A stretch of DNA of 64,000 bases from Persicaria tinctoria. Taxonomy: Eukaryota > Streptophyta > Magnoliopsida > Caryophyllales > Polygonaceae. This document shows positions 1 to 10,585 of this stretch, piece by piece. The notes beneath the pieces are model-generated. The model ran no database searches and was not told where the DNA came from. It worked only from the letters and a program-made list of their open reading frames with translations. Where the stretch lies: the NCBI GenBank assembly GCA_037127255.1, contig JBANSL010000017.1, positions 46,075,745 to 46,139,744 of the forward strand. The letters are read 5' to 3'. Each line of letters starts with the position of its first letter. Positions within the stretch are counted from its first letter, which is position 1. A program made the position numbers and the translations under genes.

Positions 1-216
1 GTTGTTGTGTAGGCGTGTAGGTTGCTCGACTGGTATAACAAACAGGGGGAAGAACGTAATTATATACTCGTATTATTTTATATACATTCTCTAGCGAAGG
101 ACAAAGATTAAATTCGTTGTTCCAAATATATAAAAAAATATTAATATGAACTCAGGCGTCAAAGAATATCATTATTCTGTTGGTCAGATAAAAAAATTAC
201 AAAAATTAACTCATGC

Positions 217-255
217 GACGAACTTACTATATATCCGGGATATATATAGTTCGTC
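217..255. repeat. Imperfect inverted repeat in CACTA subterminal region
   Basis: The arms GACGAACT (217-224) and AGTTCGTC (248-255) flank a self-complementary AT-rich centre with TATATATCC and GGATATATA. The arms carry the same GACGAA core as the other subterminal units. Confidence 0.6.
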
Positions 256-886
256 AATCCATTGTTTAAATGATGAAATGAAATGCATGTGTTCCTCTTT
301 GTTCGTAGCTTATTATTTAGGTGAGGGGGGTATTACTGACGAATTATTTGGTCACCCGAGAAATCAGGCAACGGATCATACAGGCACTCCACTCTCGCTT
401 TGGTGTTCTTGGATATCTAGAGGCTACATTCTTCCCTCCCTTGAACTTCTTTATCGATCGCTAGAAAAATCAAGCGACGAGACAAACTAGTCGCCTTAAT
501 GTTAGGCACTTCTAGTATTAACAAGTGACGTCTGTAAAGTTCATCAGTTGAACGTATTCAAGCGACGATGATACATACAGTCGTCACTATCCAACTCAGA
601 CAAGGAAAGCTCAGCGATGACCCTTCAGGTGACGGAATAGTCGTCACTGGAATGTTCCAATGACCGAAATCCCTTTCAGCGACGACTTTTGACCCATCCC
701 CTGATATGCACAATTGGGAACGCCCTAAGTGGAAGATTCAAAAAATAAGAGAGATCCAGAAGTGAGACCAAGATCCAAGGTGTACAGTCAGTTAGCTAAC
801 GAGCAATGATATGAGCCTTTGGAGTTGGTCGATGGTTGGGGTCCAGCTGCGGTGCACGTGGGCAGCGGTCACTATGCCAAATTGCA

Positions 887-924
887 ATTCAAGCGACGGA
901 TCCAAGAACGTCCGTCGCTTGAAT
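887..924. repeat. Perfect 14-bp inverted repeat, CACTA subterminal unit
   Basis: ATTCAAGCGACGGA (887-900) is followed after 10 bp by its exact reverse complement (911-924). The unit has the same design as the one at 6265-6312. Confidence 0.7.
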
Positions 925-1029
925 GACCCTCAGGCGACGGACTTGACGAATGTGGTCGCCTAACTGACGGGGCCTCCCAACTCATCTGAAATCTTATTTG
1001 GGCGCTTGAACGTTTATTCAGGCGACGAA

Positions 1030-1034
1030 CATAT
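1030..1034. repeat. Target-site duplication CATAT, left copy (element A)
   Basis: CATAT directly precedes the left LTR of element A. The same five bases follow the right LTR at 6191-6195. Five base pairs is the usual duplication for Ty3-type LTR retrotransposons. Confidence 0.75.
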
Positions 1035-2837
1035 TAACGAGAGGGTTTCTCGACCAAATAAATTTGTAGTCAAGACCCCCACTATAGTATAGAGAAGTCA
1101 GGTTCGTCCTCATGAGAGAAGTCAGCGGTTCTAGGTTTAGTGTGTTTTGGGGTTCAGGGATAGCGGGAAAAGGGTGCAAGGTTGTTGTCGACTTCAGCTA
1201 AGAGTTGGTCGATGTCGAGGGATGGAGAGAGAATGGTGGTTTGATATCGAGTAGAATATGTGCCAAATAAAAATAATGAAATAAAATAAATAAAGATGCA
1301 AACTTCCAGGGTTAGGGATTACCACAACAATAAACATATGTGCATATCATAAATCATATAAAGATGCATGCTTTATATCAAAGAATCGACTTTCGCAAAT
1401 TCCAACAATTTAGTTGACAGGAGCTCGCGCATAAAAACCTAATTTGTTTCTACCTTTTCTTAATTAGGATTAGTCAGCTCTCGCAAATAAACCCTAATTA
1501 CTATCCAATTCATAATAAGATCACTTTCGCTTCAATATCATGAATAAGGAATTTCCTCAACTCTCACAAAGGATTAAGCACATAAGTAGATGATGATAAA
1601 GACATATAAATTCATGGATTTATAAATAAAACACACATATCGATATTGGGATCACCCCAACCCTAGAAGAAGGAAATTAGAAACAAACCATAATAAAAGA
1701 AATTAACTTTAACATAAAATAAACTAGAACTTACAACCGTTCCAAACGTTCCTCCTCCTTCTCTCTCTCTCTCCTCTGTCGCCTCCTCTCTTTCTCTCCT
1801 CTCTCCTCTCTCCTTTTCCTCCTCCTTGCGTCCTAAGATGACTTGACTTGAATGTATAGAAATCAACCCCTAAAGCTTTATTTATAGGCTTCCTTCCCTC
1901 TCTAATTAGGAAAGAATAATCTATCTATATCTATATCTATTTATCTACTGTATTAAGATAAAAACATAGAAATAAAAGAAATAAATCAACTTGGACTATA
2001 TCTAATGTAGATAAAATATCTTCTCTCTTGACTTGATGGCACTTGATAGATCTTGATAGAATTTCATCTCAAAAATATCACCATTGGACTTTGGATAGAA
2101 ACTTAACAAGACACGGATAGCTCGGAATCCGCCGTTTGGAATCAACTCGATATCGAGTAGAATTGCTTGATATCGACCAGCATTTTCTCGTCTTCCTCCC
2201 AGCAAATCGATTCCGGCCTCCAGGAGCAAAGTCGACTTGGTTTTTACTCGATATCGAGCAACGTCTTCTCCGTCTTCAGCTTCTTCGTCGATCTCGGCTC
2301 TAGGAAGACACATCGACTTTGTTTTAACTCGATATCAAGTAAATTTCCTCGACATCGACTTGAATGTTCTCTTGCTCAGCTTCTTGGTCAATTCCGGGTG
2401 CTCAGCTCGATTTGGGTTTACTCGATATCGAGTAAAATAACTCGATATCGACTAAGTCTCTCAGCTTTCTGCTCTGTTCTTGAAACGCACTTTCCCGAGT
2501 CCTCGTTCGTCGGATTGACGCATATGACCATGCGTTAGAAAGCTCTTTTCGAGGTATACAACTCTCATGAAGACACCAGAACTTAACTCAGAATGATGAA
2601 TACCGAAAAATGGCGTTTTCTCCGGCTGCACCATCCTTAGCTTCTCCATGAGTTTCCTTTAAGCTCCAAAGTGCGTCCGATTTCTGCGAAATATGATAAA
2701 AACTCATGTAGACCTCCATATATTGCAAATAAACATAAACTACACATATTTTGTATTATTTTAACCCAAATGCATGAAATGCATGCAGAAATCGATATAA
2801 AAGTAACTATAAAAAATGGAGAATTAGGCTCATGTCA
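1035..2837 (-). repeat. 3' LTR of element A
   Basis: This copy is 1803 bp. It begins TAACGAGAGGG, where the other LTR has TGATGAGAGGG, so its terminal TG has mutated. It ends ATGTCA. Relative to the right LTR it carries about 200 bp extra near 1460-1700. It contains many TCGATATCGA-type motifs, for example around 2140-2460, and a CT-rich tract near 1745-1825. Confidence 0.8.
1879..1887 (-). promoter_or_regulatory. LTR TATA box, element A 3' LTR
   Basis: On the - strand this reads CTATAAATA within GCCTATAAATAAAGC. The same box is found at the equivalent place in the right LTR of A and in all four LTRs of array B. Confidence 0.55.
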
Positions 2838-2850
2838 AACACCCCATACT
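2838..2850 (-). other. Polypurine tract of element A
   Basis: The - strand reads AGTATGGGGTGTT immediately next to the 3' LTR, which is the expected place for plus-strand priming. Confidence 0.6.
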
Positions 2851-4329
2851 TAAGCGTGCTTGTCCTCAAGCAATACTTTTAATCATTATTCAGGGGAAGA
2901 AATCAAGACTCTCAACATATTAGATTCATTCTCATATGTCCCCGCAATCAATTACCATCCTTGAAAAGGTACTAGTGTCATAAATCCATGCACGTGCAAT
3001 TAAAAAGCAACTTCTACTCACAAAAGGAGGGTTATGCAAAACATTCATAAGTGACAAAGCATTAATAATCAAGAGGACTTTAATTAAGCTCAATAAGGAA
3101 TATATTGGTAAAAGGCTAAAGGTGGACAATTTTTGGCAATGTGGTGCTGATAATCCGGGGAAATGAAGTATTTCCAAACTGAATTTCCACATTCCTTCTT
3201 CATAAGATTCTTCACCTTTCATATTGCTTTTATCAATAATAATGTTTTTACCTCTCTAACCTCAGCACTGCCTTCTCGCGAGTCTCAAACATGGGTGTCA
3301 TGAATGGCCCCGGATACTTAGTGCGTCGGACTCCTCACCTATGTGTCCCATCTCGCTAAACTATTATCTTAGCGAGCAGGGTCGATCTACCTTTATCTCC
3401 TGAGGTGATCGGATTTTCTTTCACTCATTAATTTTTCCATATATTTCAAACATTCTCACCAAACTCCAATAATGATATATAACAACACAAAAACCATATA
3501 ATAATCTCCATAATGTAACATTATTCTCAACATAATCCCCGGATATGAAATAAGGTAAAGAATGGAAAATATGTAGATCATGTGGAGCATAATTGAAATA
3601 AGGCATAATATTGCTTTTGTGATGCATAAGCATAGGTAAGGCTAGGATTATAAGAATATGAGCATTATATGGAAATATAAAGTCCTCCATCATCTTATCA
3701 TGCAACATGTCAAAAGCAATATCATATTTTACCTCCTTTCATGGTTTTCAAGAAAATAATGCATTTCATTGTGACTTCCCTTTACTAGGCAATTTCATGT
3801 TATATCTCTAATGAATCCAATTTTGCATCGTCGAGTTCAATTTAACTTCCATGACATTAATCAAAATTTTCAATGGGGGTCATTTTTCAAACTTTGGAAA
3901 ACATGCATATAAGCACATAAATCAATAATGAATTCCAAAATAGTCATGTATAAGCAATTTAAGAAATAAACTTAAATATGCACACATAATGTCAAATATG
4001 GCAAATATGCACAAACTAAGCCCTTCCCCCACCCCATACTTAAATATTACAGTGTCCTCACTGTATAAAAAACAAGGGTAAAGAAAGAAACTCACTAGAC
4101 AGATGTGCAGAGCTTCATAATGTCGAGTGCTATGCTCTGGTCCGAGTCCGATTTAGCTTGCTTCTATCCCCATGGACCTGAAAAATATAGAAGACATATA
4201 CCCATAATAGAAAAACTAAAAGGTTCAAAACCAAAAACAAAAAGCAATAATGTCCAAAAATTCCAAAAATAAATGTCTATTTACAAGCTCTAGATTTTAT
4301 AGTCGCTAGGCCGACTTTCTCCTTTAAAC
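2851..4329 (-). other. Element A 3' non-coding region
   Basis: No gene is seen. The stretch is collinear with the 3' non-coding region of each B unit (for example 12769-14261). It contains a second copy of the purine-tract motif at about 4029-4045, next to an inverted repeat TACAGTG / CACTGTA. Confidence 0.6.
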
Positions 4330-4566
4330 TCAAGGTGGCATCTGCAGGGCCCATGTAGCTTGGGCTTCAAATAGGACTCCATTCTTGTCCATCAGTTGTA
4401 GTCCTCCATAATGTATCTTGTTCACCACAAAAGGTCTCATCCTCTTTTTATTGAATTTATTAGGAAACCAATGATCTTTAGATTTGGAAACATAGAGTTT
4501 GTCTCCAACTTCATATTCCTTGGGCTCATCATTGGAAATCCTACATAAGCGCACATACCAAGGCAA
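4330..4566 (-). pseudogene. Integrase C-terminal tail remnant in element A
   Basis: About 77 residues, from PWYVRLCRIS to ATWALQMPP, match the C-terminus of the 600-residue protease product of element B with about five differences. The pattern VGDKLYV...WFPNKF...GPF is that of the segment after the integrase core in Athila-type polyproteins (family knowledge). It begins almost at the primer-binding site and has no start codon of its own inside the internal region; the open frame simply continues into the LTR. It is unlikely to give a functional protein alone. Its survival may reflect a role as RNA (inference). Confidence 0.65.
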
Positions 4567-4569
4567 ACC

Positions 4570-4587
4570 TCCCCGGCAACGGCACCA
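4570..4587 (-). other. Primer-binding site of element A (tRNA-Asp type)
   Basis: The + strand reads TCCCCGGCAACGGCACCA, which equals the 3' end of plant tRNA-Asp except for one base. Three bases (ATT) separate it from the 5' LTR, exactly as in array B. Confidence 0.75.
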
Positions 4588-4590
4588 ATT

Positions 4591-6190
4591 TGATGAGAGG
4601 GTTTCTCGACCAAATAAATTTGTAGTCAAGACCCCCACTATAGTATAGGGAAGTCAGGTTCGTCCTCAGGAGAGAAGTCAACGGTTCTAGGTTTAGTGTG
4701 TTTTGGGGTTCAGGGATAGCGAGAAAAGGTGCAAGGTTGCTGTCGACTACGGCTAAGAGTTGGTCGATGTCGAGGGATGGAGAGAGAATGGTGGTTTGAT
4801 ATCGAGTAGAATATGTGCCTAATAAAAATAATGAAATAAAATAAATAAAGATGCAAACTTCCAAGGTTAGGGATTACCACAACAATAAACACATGTGCAG
4901 ATCATAAATCATATAAAGATGCATGCTTTATATCAAAGAATCGACTTTCGCAAATTCCAACAATTTAGGTGACAGAAGCTCTCGCATAAAAACCTAATTT
5001 GTTTCTACCTTTTCTTAAAAGAAATTAACTTTAACATAAAATAAACTAAAACTTACAACCGTTCCAAACGTTCCTCCTCCTTCTCTCTCGTCTCCTCCTC
5101 ATCTCTCCCTCTCCTCTGTCGCCTCCTCTTTCTCTCTCTCTCTCTCTCTCCTCTCTCCTCTCTCCTTTTCCTCCTCCTTGCATACTAAGACGACTTGACT
5201 TGAATGTATGGAATTCAGCCCCTAAGGCTTTATTTATAGGCTTCCTTCCCTCTCTAATTAGGAAAAAATAATCTACCTATATCTATATCTATTTATCTAC
5301 TTTATTAAGATAAAAACATGGAAATAAAAGAAATAAATCAACTAGGACTATATCTAATGTAGATAAAATATCTTCTCTCTTGACTTGATGGCACTTGATA
5401 GAATTTCATCTCAAAAATATCACCATTGGACTTTGGATAGAAACTTAACAAGACTCGGATAGCTCGGAATCCGCCGCCTGGAATCAACTCGATATCGAGC
5501 AGAATTGCTCGATATCAACCAGCATTTTCTCGTCTTCCGCCCAGCAAATCGATTCCGGCCTCCAGGAGCAAAGTCGACTTGGTTTTTACTCGATATCGAG
5601 TAGATTTCCTCGATATCGAGCAACGTCTTCTCCGTCTTCAGCTTCTTCGTCGATCTCGGCTCCAGGAAGACACATCGACTTTGTTTTTACTCGATATCGA
5701 GTAAATTTCCTCGACATCGACTTGAATGTTCTCTTGCTCAGCTTCTTGGTCGATTCCGGGTGCTCAGCTCGATTTGGGTTTACTCGATATCGAGTAAAAC
5801 AACTCAATTTCGACTAAGTCTCTCAGCTTTCTGCTCTGTTCTTCAAACACACTTTCCTGAGTCCTCGTTCGTCGGATTGATGCATATGACCATGCGTTGG
5901 AAATCTCTTTTCGAGGGCTACAACTCTCAAGAAGACACTAGAACTTGACTCGGAATGATGAATACCGAAAAATGGTCTTTTCTCCAGCTGCACCATCCTT
6001 AGCTTCACCATGAGTTTCCTTTAAGCTCCAAAGTGCGTCCGATTTCTGCGAAATATAATAAAAACTCGTGTAGACCTCCATATATTGCAAATAAACATAA
6101 ACTACACATATTTTGTATTATTTTAACCCAAATGCATGCAGAAATTGATATAAAAGTACGTATAAAACATGGCGAATTAGGCTCACATCA
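4591..6190 (-). repeat. 5' LTR of element A
   Basis: This copy is 1600 bp and ends in the short inverted repeats TGATG...CATCA. It carries the same series of TCGATATCGA motifs as the other LTR (for example 5485-5820) and a TATA box at 5231-5239 on the - strand. A stretch of roughly 200 bp present in the other LTR is missing near 5017. Confidence 0.85.
5231..5239 (-). promoter_or_regulatory. LTR TATA box, element A 5' LTR
   Basis: The - strand reads CTATAAATA in the LTR that would drive transcription of element A. Confidence 0.55.
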
Positions 6191-6195
6191 CATAT
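6191..6195. repeat. Target-site duplication CATAT, right copy (element A)
   Basis: This matches 1030-1034 and marks the point where CACTA sequence resumes. Confidence 0.75.
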
Positions 6196-6264
6196 TCAAG
6201 CCACGAACAAACGAAGAACATTGGTGGCTAGAGCTTAGAGCCCAACAATCTCTGTTAGAATAGG

Positions 6265-6312
6265 ATTCAGGCAACGAACATAGGCCCAACTATGCTTTTT
6301 CGTTGCCTGAAT
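6265..6312. repeat. Perfect 14-bp inverted repeat, CACTA subterminal unit
   Basis: ATTCAGGCAACGAA (6265-6278) and its exact reverse complement (6299-6312) are separated by 20 bp. Confidence 0.75.
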
Positions 6313-6319
6313 TAGGCCA

Positions 6320-6672
6320 AAAAATAGGCCATCTGGCAAAAAAAAAAAAGTAGGCCAGTAGGGTTCATTTAATACTATTCATTCAGGAGAAGGACCTAGG
6401 GCTATATTCGTCGCCTGAGTCATGCCAAAAAAGTAAACCGGTTGAGTGACATTTAATACTGTTCACTCGGGAGAGGAACTTAGGGCTATGTTCGTCGCTT
6501 GAGTTATCGCCAAAAAGCAAGCCAGTTGGCACATTTATTTTTGTTCACTCAGGAGAGGAACTTAGGGCTATCTCCGTCGCCTGAGATATGCCAAAAAAGT
6601 AAGGCGGTTGGATGTCATTTAATACCGTTCACTCAGGAGAGGAACTTAGGGCTATGTCCGTGGCCTGAATGT
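6320..6672. repeat. Four tandem copies of an ~84-bp CACTA subterminal unit
   Basis: The marker AGGGCTAT recurs at about 6398, 6482, 6564 and 6648 (spacing 84, 82 and 84). Each copy includes GCCAAAAA, TTTAATAC or a variant, TCACTC.GGAGAGGAAC, and then a CGTCGCCTGA-type core. It probably serves as a cluster of transposase sites. Confidence 0.75.
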
Positions 6673-7304
6673 TCTTTTTGAATCACGAATTTCAGAGACT
6701 CCCCATTTCTCCATTTATCTCCTCTCTATCCATCTCTTCGCCATTTCACTCCCCTAATTACCTTCTAGGTAGGTATTTTCCATTTATCAACTTCATTCCT
6801 CCATTTTTAAGTAAAGTATGTTCAAATATCTTATGTTTTGTATGAATATGTTTATAAATTAGGTTGGTGATTGAAATTGATGATGAGAATAATGTGATAA
6901 TGAGAATGTGGTTTCAATTAAGATAGGTTTTGGGAAAATGGATTATTTATGTTGATATTTTGTGTTGATTACGTATATGTCTATATATTAGGTTTTTTTA
7001 TTGAGAATAATGTGATAATAAGATTGTGGTTTTGAAGTACATGTTTGTGATTGAAATTAATGATGAGAATGATGTGATAATGAGAATGTGGTTTTGAAGT
7101 TGATGATGAGAGTGTATTTTAGATTGAACATATGGATTGAGAATATGTTCTAGATTGAGAATGAGATTTGGAATTGATGATGAGAATGAGAATGTATTTT
7201 CGATTGAGAATTTTGTATAGGTTGAGATTGAAGTTGAGAATGCGTTTTACAATGTGGATTGAGAATGTGTTTTAGAGATTGAAATTGATATTGACAGGAC
7301 GATA
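6673..7304 (+). other. AT-rich leader of the CACTA transposase gene
   Basis: No coding sequence is seen. The stretch is built from imperfect repeats of GATGAGAATG and TGATAATGAGAATGTGG and runs into the transposase ATG. It may be the 5' untranslated region or first intron. Confidence 0.4.
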
Positions 7305-9655
7305 ATGGGCGATAGAAATTGGATGCAACTCCCTCACGCTCACGCGGACTATCAAATAGGAATCTTTAATTTTATGGAAGCTATGAGAGCGTATGCGATT
7401 AGGAGTGGGACGACTCATTTCCTTTGTCCTTGTAGAAAGTGTCACAATAACGAATGGGTAACCGTAGATGAGATCAACTCAGATTTGGCCCGCTATGGGA
7501 TGTGGTCTTGTTATACAGTTTGGGACAAACATGGAGAGAGACCAGCTGATATGAGAAATGACCAGAGATGAAATCAGATGTTGGATGAGAGGACATCTTC
7601 CTCTGATCATGGTCCTGTTATGGATATTCTACATGATGCCTTTTCTTATCATGTTGGGTACAATGCACACATGGATGCTGACGAGACTACTGAAGAACCC
7701 GCGTTTGAAGATGTCGTCGATGATGATTATATGAAATATCAGAGGCTTCTAGAGGCGGCTCAAACACCGTTGTATCCCCGCAGCAAGTGGACTGTTTTGG
7801 AGGCATGTCTAGATTCCATGAAGTTGAAGGCAGAGTGTGGATGGACAGATAGAAGCATGGATCTGAATTGCAAACACTTGTCAAAGTTTTTGCCAGAGGA
7901 AAACCAATATCCAATTGATTGGAAGAAGATGAAAAGTGTGATTAGGGACCTTGCATTTCGGTATGAGCTGATCAATGCTTGTGAGTACAATTGTGTACAG
8001 TTTTACAATCAGTACGTACAACTAGAATCATGTCCTAAGTGCAACACTTCGAGATGGGAGACTGGCGAGGGCAACAGCGGTCGAAAGGTTCCAAGAAAGG
8101 TCCTTCGGTACTTTTCCTTGACCCCAAGACTGAAGAGACTCTTCATGGAGCCGAACATTGCAAAGAAAATGTGATGGCATGGTGAGCGGGTAAGAGATTC
8201 AGAATGGCTTAAACACCCTTCAGATGGTGAGGCATGGAAACAATTCGATAGAACGTATCTGCATTTTTCTGACGACGTGAGGAATGTTAGGCTTGCACTT
8301 GCCACTGATGGGTTCAATCTGTTTGGGCAACAGTCAAGTCTCCATAGCACCTGGCCCGTGATTGTCATGCCCTACAATTTGCCTCCATCAATGTGCATGA
8401 AGCGGGAATTCAACATGCTGGCGTTGCTGATTCCGGGACCGAAATCTCCTGGAAAGTGTCTTAGCGTGTACATGGAGCCATTGATCGATGAGCTTCTGCA
8501 CCTATGGCAGACTAGAGTGTGTACAGTTGATCGGCACTCGATGTCTACTTTCACCATGAAAGCAGCAGTTCTTTGGAATATCAACGACTTTCTTGGTCTA
8601 GGGATGTTGGCAGAAACGACAACAAAAGGGTATAAAGCGTGCCTTGCTTGCTTGGACAACACGGATGCAACGCATGAACAAGGAAGAATGGTTTATGATG
8701 GGCACCGAAGATGGCTTTCGCGAAACCACCCTTGGAGATCCGCCGCTATGGCATTCAACGGGCAATGCGAGGAAAGAGGATGACCTCATTCTTGGACCGG
8801 GGAGCAAATTCTATCACAAATAAAGCGGTAAGAGATTGTTATACATACACTCTTCCTTCTTTACTTTACTTGAAAATGGTACACCATCCATCTCATTATA
8901 CTACTCTCGTATCTGTTGCAACAGGATCAACTTCCCTGTCCTTAGCTCGCACCCTGCTTTGAAGGCCCCATACGGTGCGACTAATAGGGTCTGCTGGACT
9001 CATAAATGCGCTTTTTGGAGATTGTCGTATTGGCGATATACTCGAGTGAGACATGCATTGGATGTTATGCATATTGAGAAGCATGTATTTGATAACATTA
9101 TCGGAACCACTCTTAGCATTGACGGGAAGACAAAAGATGGTCCTAAAGCTCGAGTTGCATTGCAGCAAAGAGGGGTGCGAAAAAGCCAGGCACCAAGAAG
9201 AGATGGAAGACTCCCTCATGCGCCATTCTTAGTGAAGCCGGAGGACATACCAGAGATATTCGAGTGGTTTGCTGATGTCAAGTATCCGCATGGGTACGCC
9301 GGATCTTTGCACAACAAGGTCAACATTCAAGAGAGAAAGTTCACTGGTTTAAAGACCCATGATTGTCATGTCATGTTCCAGCGTTTGCTTCCCATTTTTC
9401 GTTCGCGCATACCTTCCACCTAGTGTTGCAAAGACATTGGTTGCGCTATTGAAATGGTTTCAAAAACTGTGTGCTAGGGAGCTGAGGAGGGAGGATGTAC
9501 GTCGGATGGAAGATGAGATAGTGCAGATTCTGTGCAACTTGGAGATGATTTATCCCCCACACTTGCCGCAACAGGTGCTTGAAACTAGACCTGTGCATTA
9601 TATGTGGATGTATCCAATTGAAAGGTATGCTAATACTTTCAAAGTCCCTGGTTGA
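7305..9655 (+). pseudogene. CACTA tnp2-type transposase, broken and truncated
   Basis: The N-terminal part (7305-7571, from MGDRNWM) matches the plant transposase-associated domain, with a CPCRKC motif. The tnp2 transposase core follows (7578-8783 and on to 9655), with recognisable stretches such as CPKC, AVLWNINDFLGLGML, GYKACLAC and LDVMHIEKHVFDNI. From 7305 to about 8780 one frame is kept but is interrupted by TGA at 7569 and 8172; the second stands where an arginine is usual, as expected for CGA to TGA decay. A likely intron runs from GTAAGA at 8830 to GCAACAG at about 8925. A frameshift occurs near 9400. The sequence stops after MYPIERYANTFK, before the usual end of the protein. Confidence 0.85.
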
Positions 9656-10585
9656 ATTGGCTCTGGTTTGACATCATCATAATGGGTTGATTCTGCATGC
9701 TTTGAATCGGTTTGTTAAGGCTCATGGTGGTGAGGAGGGTCTCTCCATGTTGTTGGTCGACTTTTAGAATGCTTTCAACTTAGTTGATCGTGTGACCATG
9801 TTACAGGAAGTTCGTCGTCACTGCCCGGTTCTATCCCGATGGGTGGAGTTTTGTTACTGTAGTCCTGCCCGACTGTATTATGGGGAGCATAGCTTATGGT
9901 CTTGTCGAGGGGTTCAGCAAGGCGATCCTTTAGGCCCTTTGCTTTTTTCCTTGGTGTTGCATCCCTTGGTTTGCAAGATTAGAGATTCTTTTGACCTGAG
10001 TCTGCAGGCTTGGTATTTGGATGATGGCACTATTGTTGGGGACACTTTGGTTGTGGGGAAGGTTTTGGATCTGATTATGGAAGATGGTCCCCGCTTTGGT
10101 CTTCATCTTAATGTGGATAAGACCGAGGTTTTTTGGCCTACAGAAGACCATAGGAGTCGGCTTTCTGGTGTTTTCCCCCCTTCTATTGCTCGGCCATCGC
10201 GCGGTGTCAAAGTTCTGGGTGGGCCTGTCAGCGTATGCCCAGTCTTCGGCAGCGATCTTGTGGCGAAGAGAGTGACTAGGACCATAGAGCTTATGGATTC
10301 TATCGCGAGGATTGATGACCCGCAGTGCGAGTTGCTCCAGCTCCGGGCTTGTACGGGTATTTCTAAACTCTACTTTGCCTTGCGTACTTGTTCCCCACGT
10401 GTCTTTGGGTCAGCGCAGCTTTCTTTTGATGTGGCACTTCGTTCTAGCTTGGAACGTATTGTCACTGCGTCTGGGCCTAGTTTTGGAGATTGGCAGTGAA
10501 GGCTTGCCACCCTCCCTTTTCATTTTGGTGGGCTCGGAGTGTATGCTGCTGGGGATGTCCTACATTATGCTTTTTTGGCGTCCCG
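9656..10585 (+). pseudogene. Reverse transcriptase part of RT-1
   Basis: The domain shows VQQGDPLGPLLFSLVLHPL followed by the catalytic box AWYLDDG (about 10010-10030). A thumb-like segment includes GLHLNVDKTEVFWP and LGGPVS. Stops interrupt it: one in DF*NAFNL near 9766, and a TGA at 10497-10499 where RT-2 has tryptophan (DWQ*RLATL). The 5' end is truncated inside the coding region about 40 bp before CTGCATGC at 9693. The frame continues at 34077 after the inserted array. Confidence 0.75.
10581..10585. repeat. Target-site duplication TCCCG, left copy (array B)
   Basis: TCCCG precedes the first TGTTG of the array and is repeated at 34072-34076 after its last CAACA. Only the outer ends of the array carry it. 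Confidence 0.9.

Larger units (their letters stand above)
1..1029. other. CACTA subterminal repeat region, left part
   Basis: No convincing gene is present; an open frame at 146-490 resembles nothing I recognise. The stretch from about 500 to 1029 repeatedly contains GCGACG or its complement CGTCGC, often in inverted pairs. Similar units recur at 6196-6672, on the other side of the nested LTR element. Subterminal repeats of this kind are the usual transposase binding sites of CACTA elements; that role is inferred here. Confidence 0.6.
1035..6190 (-). mobile_element. Athila-like LTR retrotransposon A, non-autonomous, gag and pol lost
   Basis: Two direct LTRs (1035-2837 and 4591-6190) flank a 1.75-kb internal region. 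A tRNA-Asp-type primer site lies beside the right LTR and a purine tract beside the left LTR, so the element reads on the - strand. CATAT is duplicated on both sides. Inside there is only a 3' non-coding region and a short reading frame equal to the C-terminal tail of the protease product of element B. No gag, protease, reverse transcriptase or integrase core remains, so mobilisation would need proteins from elsewhere. The LTRs differ by substitutions and large indels, which makes A clearly older than the B array. Confidence 0.85.
1..9655 (+). mobile_element. CACTA (En/Spm-type) DNA transposon remnant, left end outside window
   Basis: The assignment rests on a tnp2-type transposase at 7305-9655 preceded by subterminal repeats built on GCGACG and CGTCGC, which are typical of CACTA elements. 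I did not find a terminal CACTA inverted repeat, so the left end probably lies before position 1. The element is interrupted by an Athila-like insertion at 1035-6190. It is broken at about 9655, where a non-LTR retroelement begins. No continuation of the transposase was recognised after 37092, so the right half is missing or rearranged. Confidence 0.75.

Noticed and set aside
1..60. Possible CACTA terminal inverted repeat at the start of the window
   Set aside because: No CACTA or TAGTG terminus with a 3-bp duplication is visible.
146..490. Open frame of 114 codons at the window start
   Set aside because: It overlaps the subterminal inverted repeat, has no recognisable domain and lies in a repeat-rich CACTA end.
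9656..10585. Assignment of RT-1 to the RTE clade because of its microsatellite tail
   Set aside because: The active box YLDDG and the C-terminal motifs do not fit RTE elements; the tail alone is not decisive.
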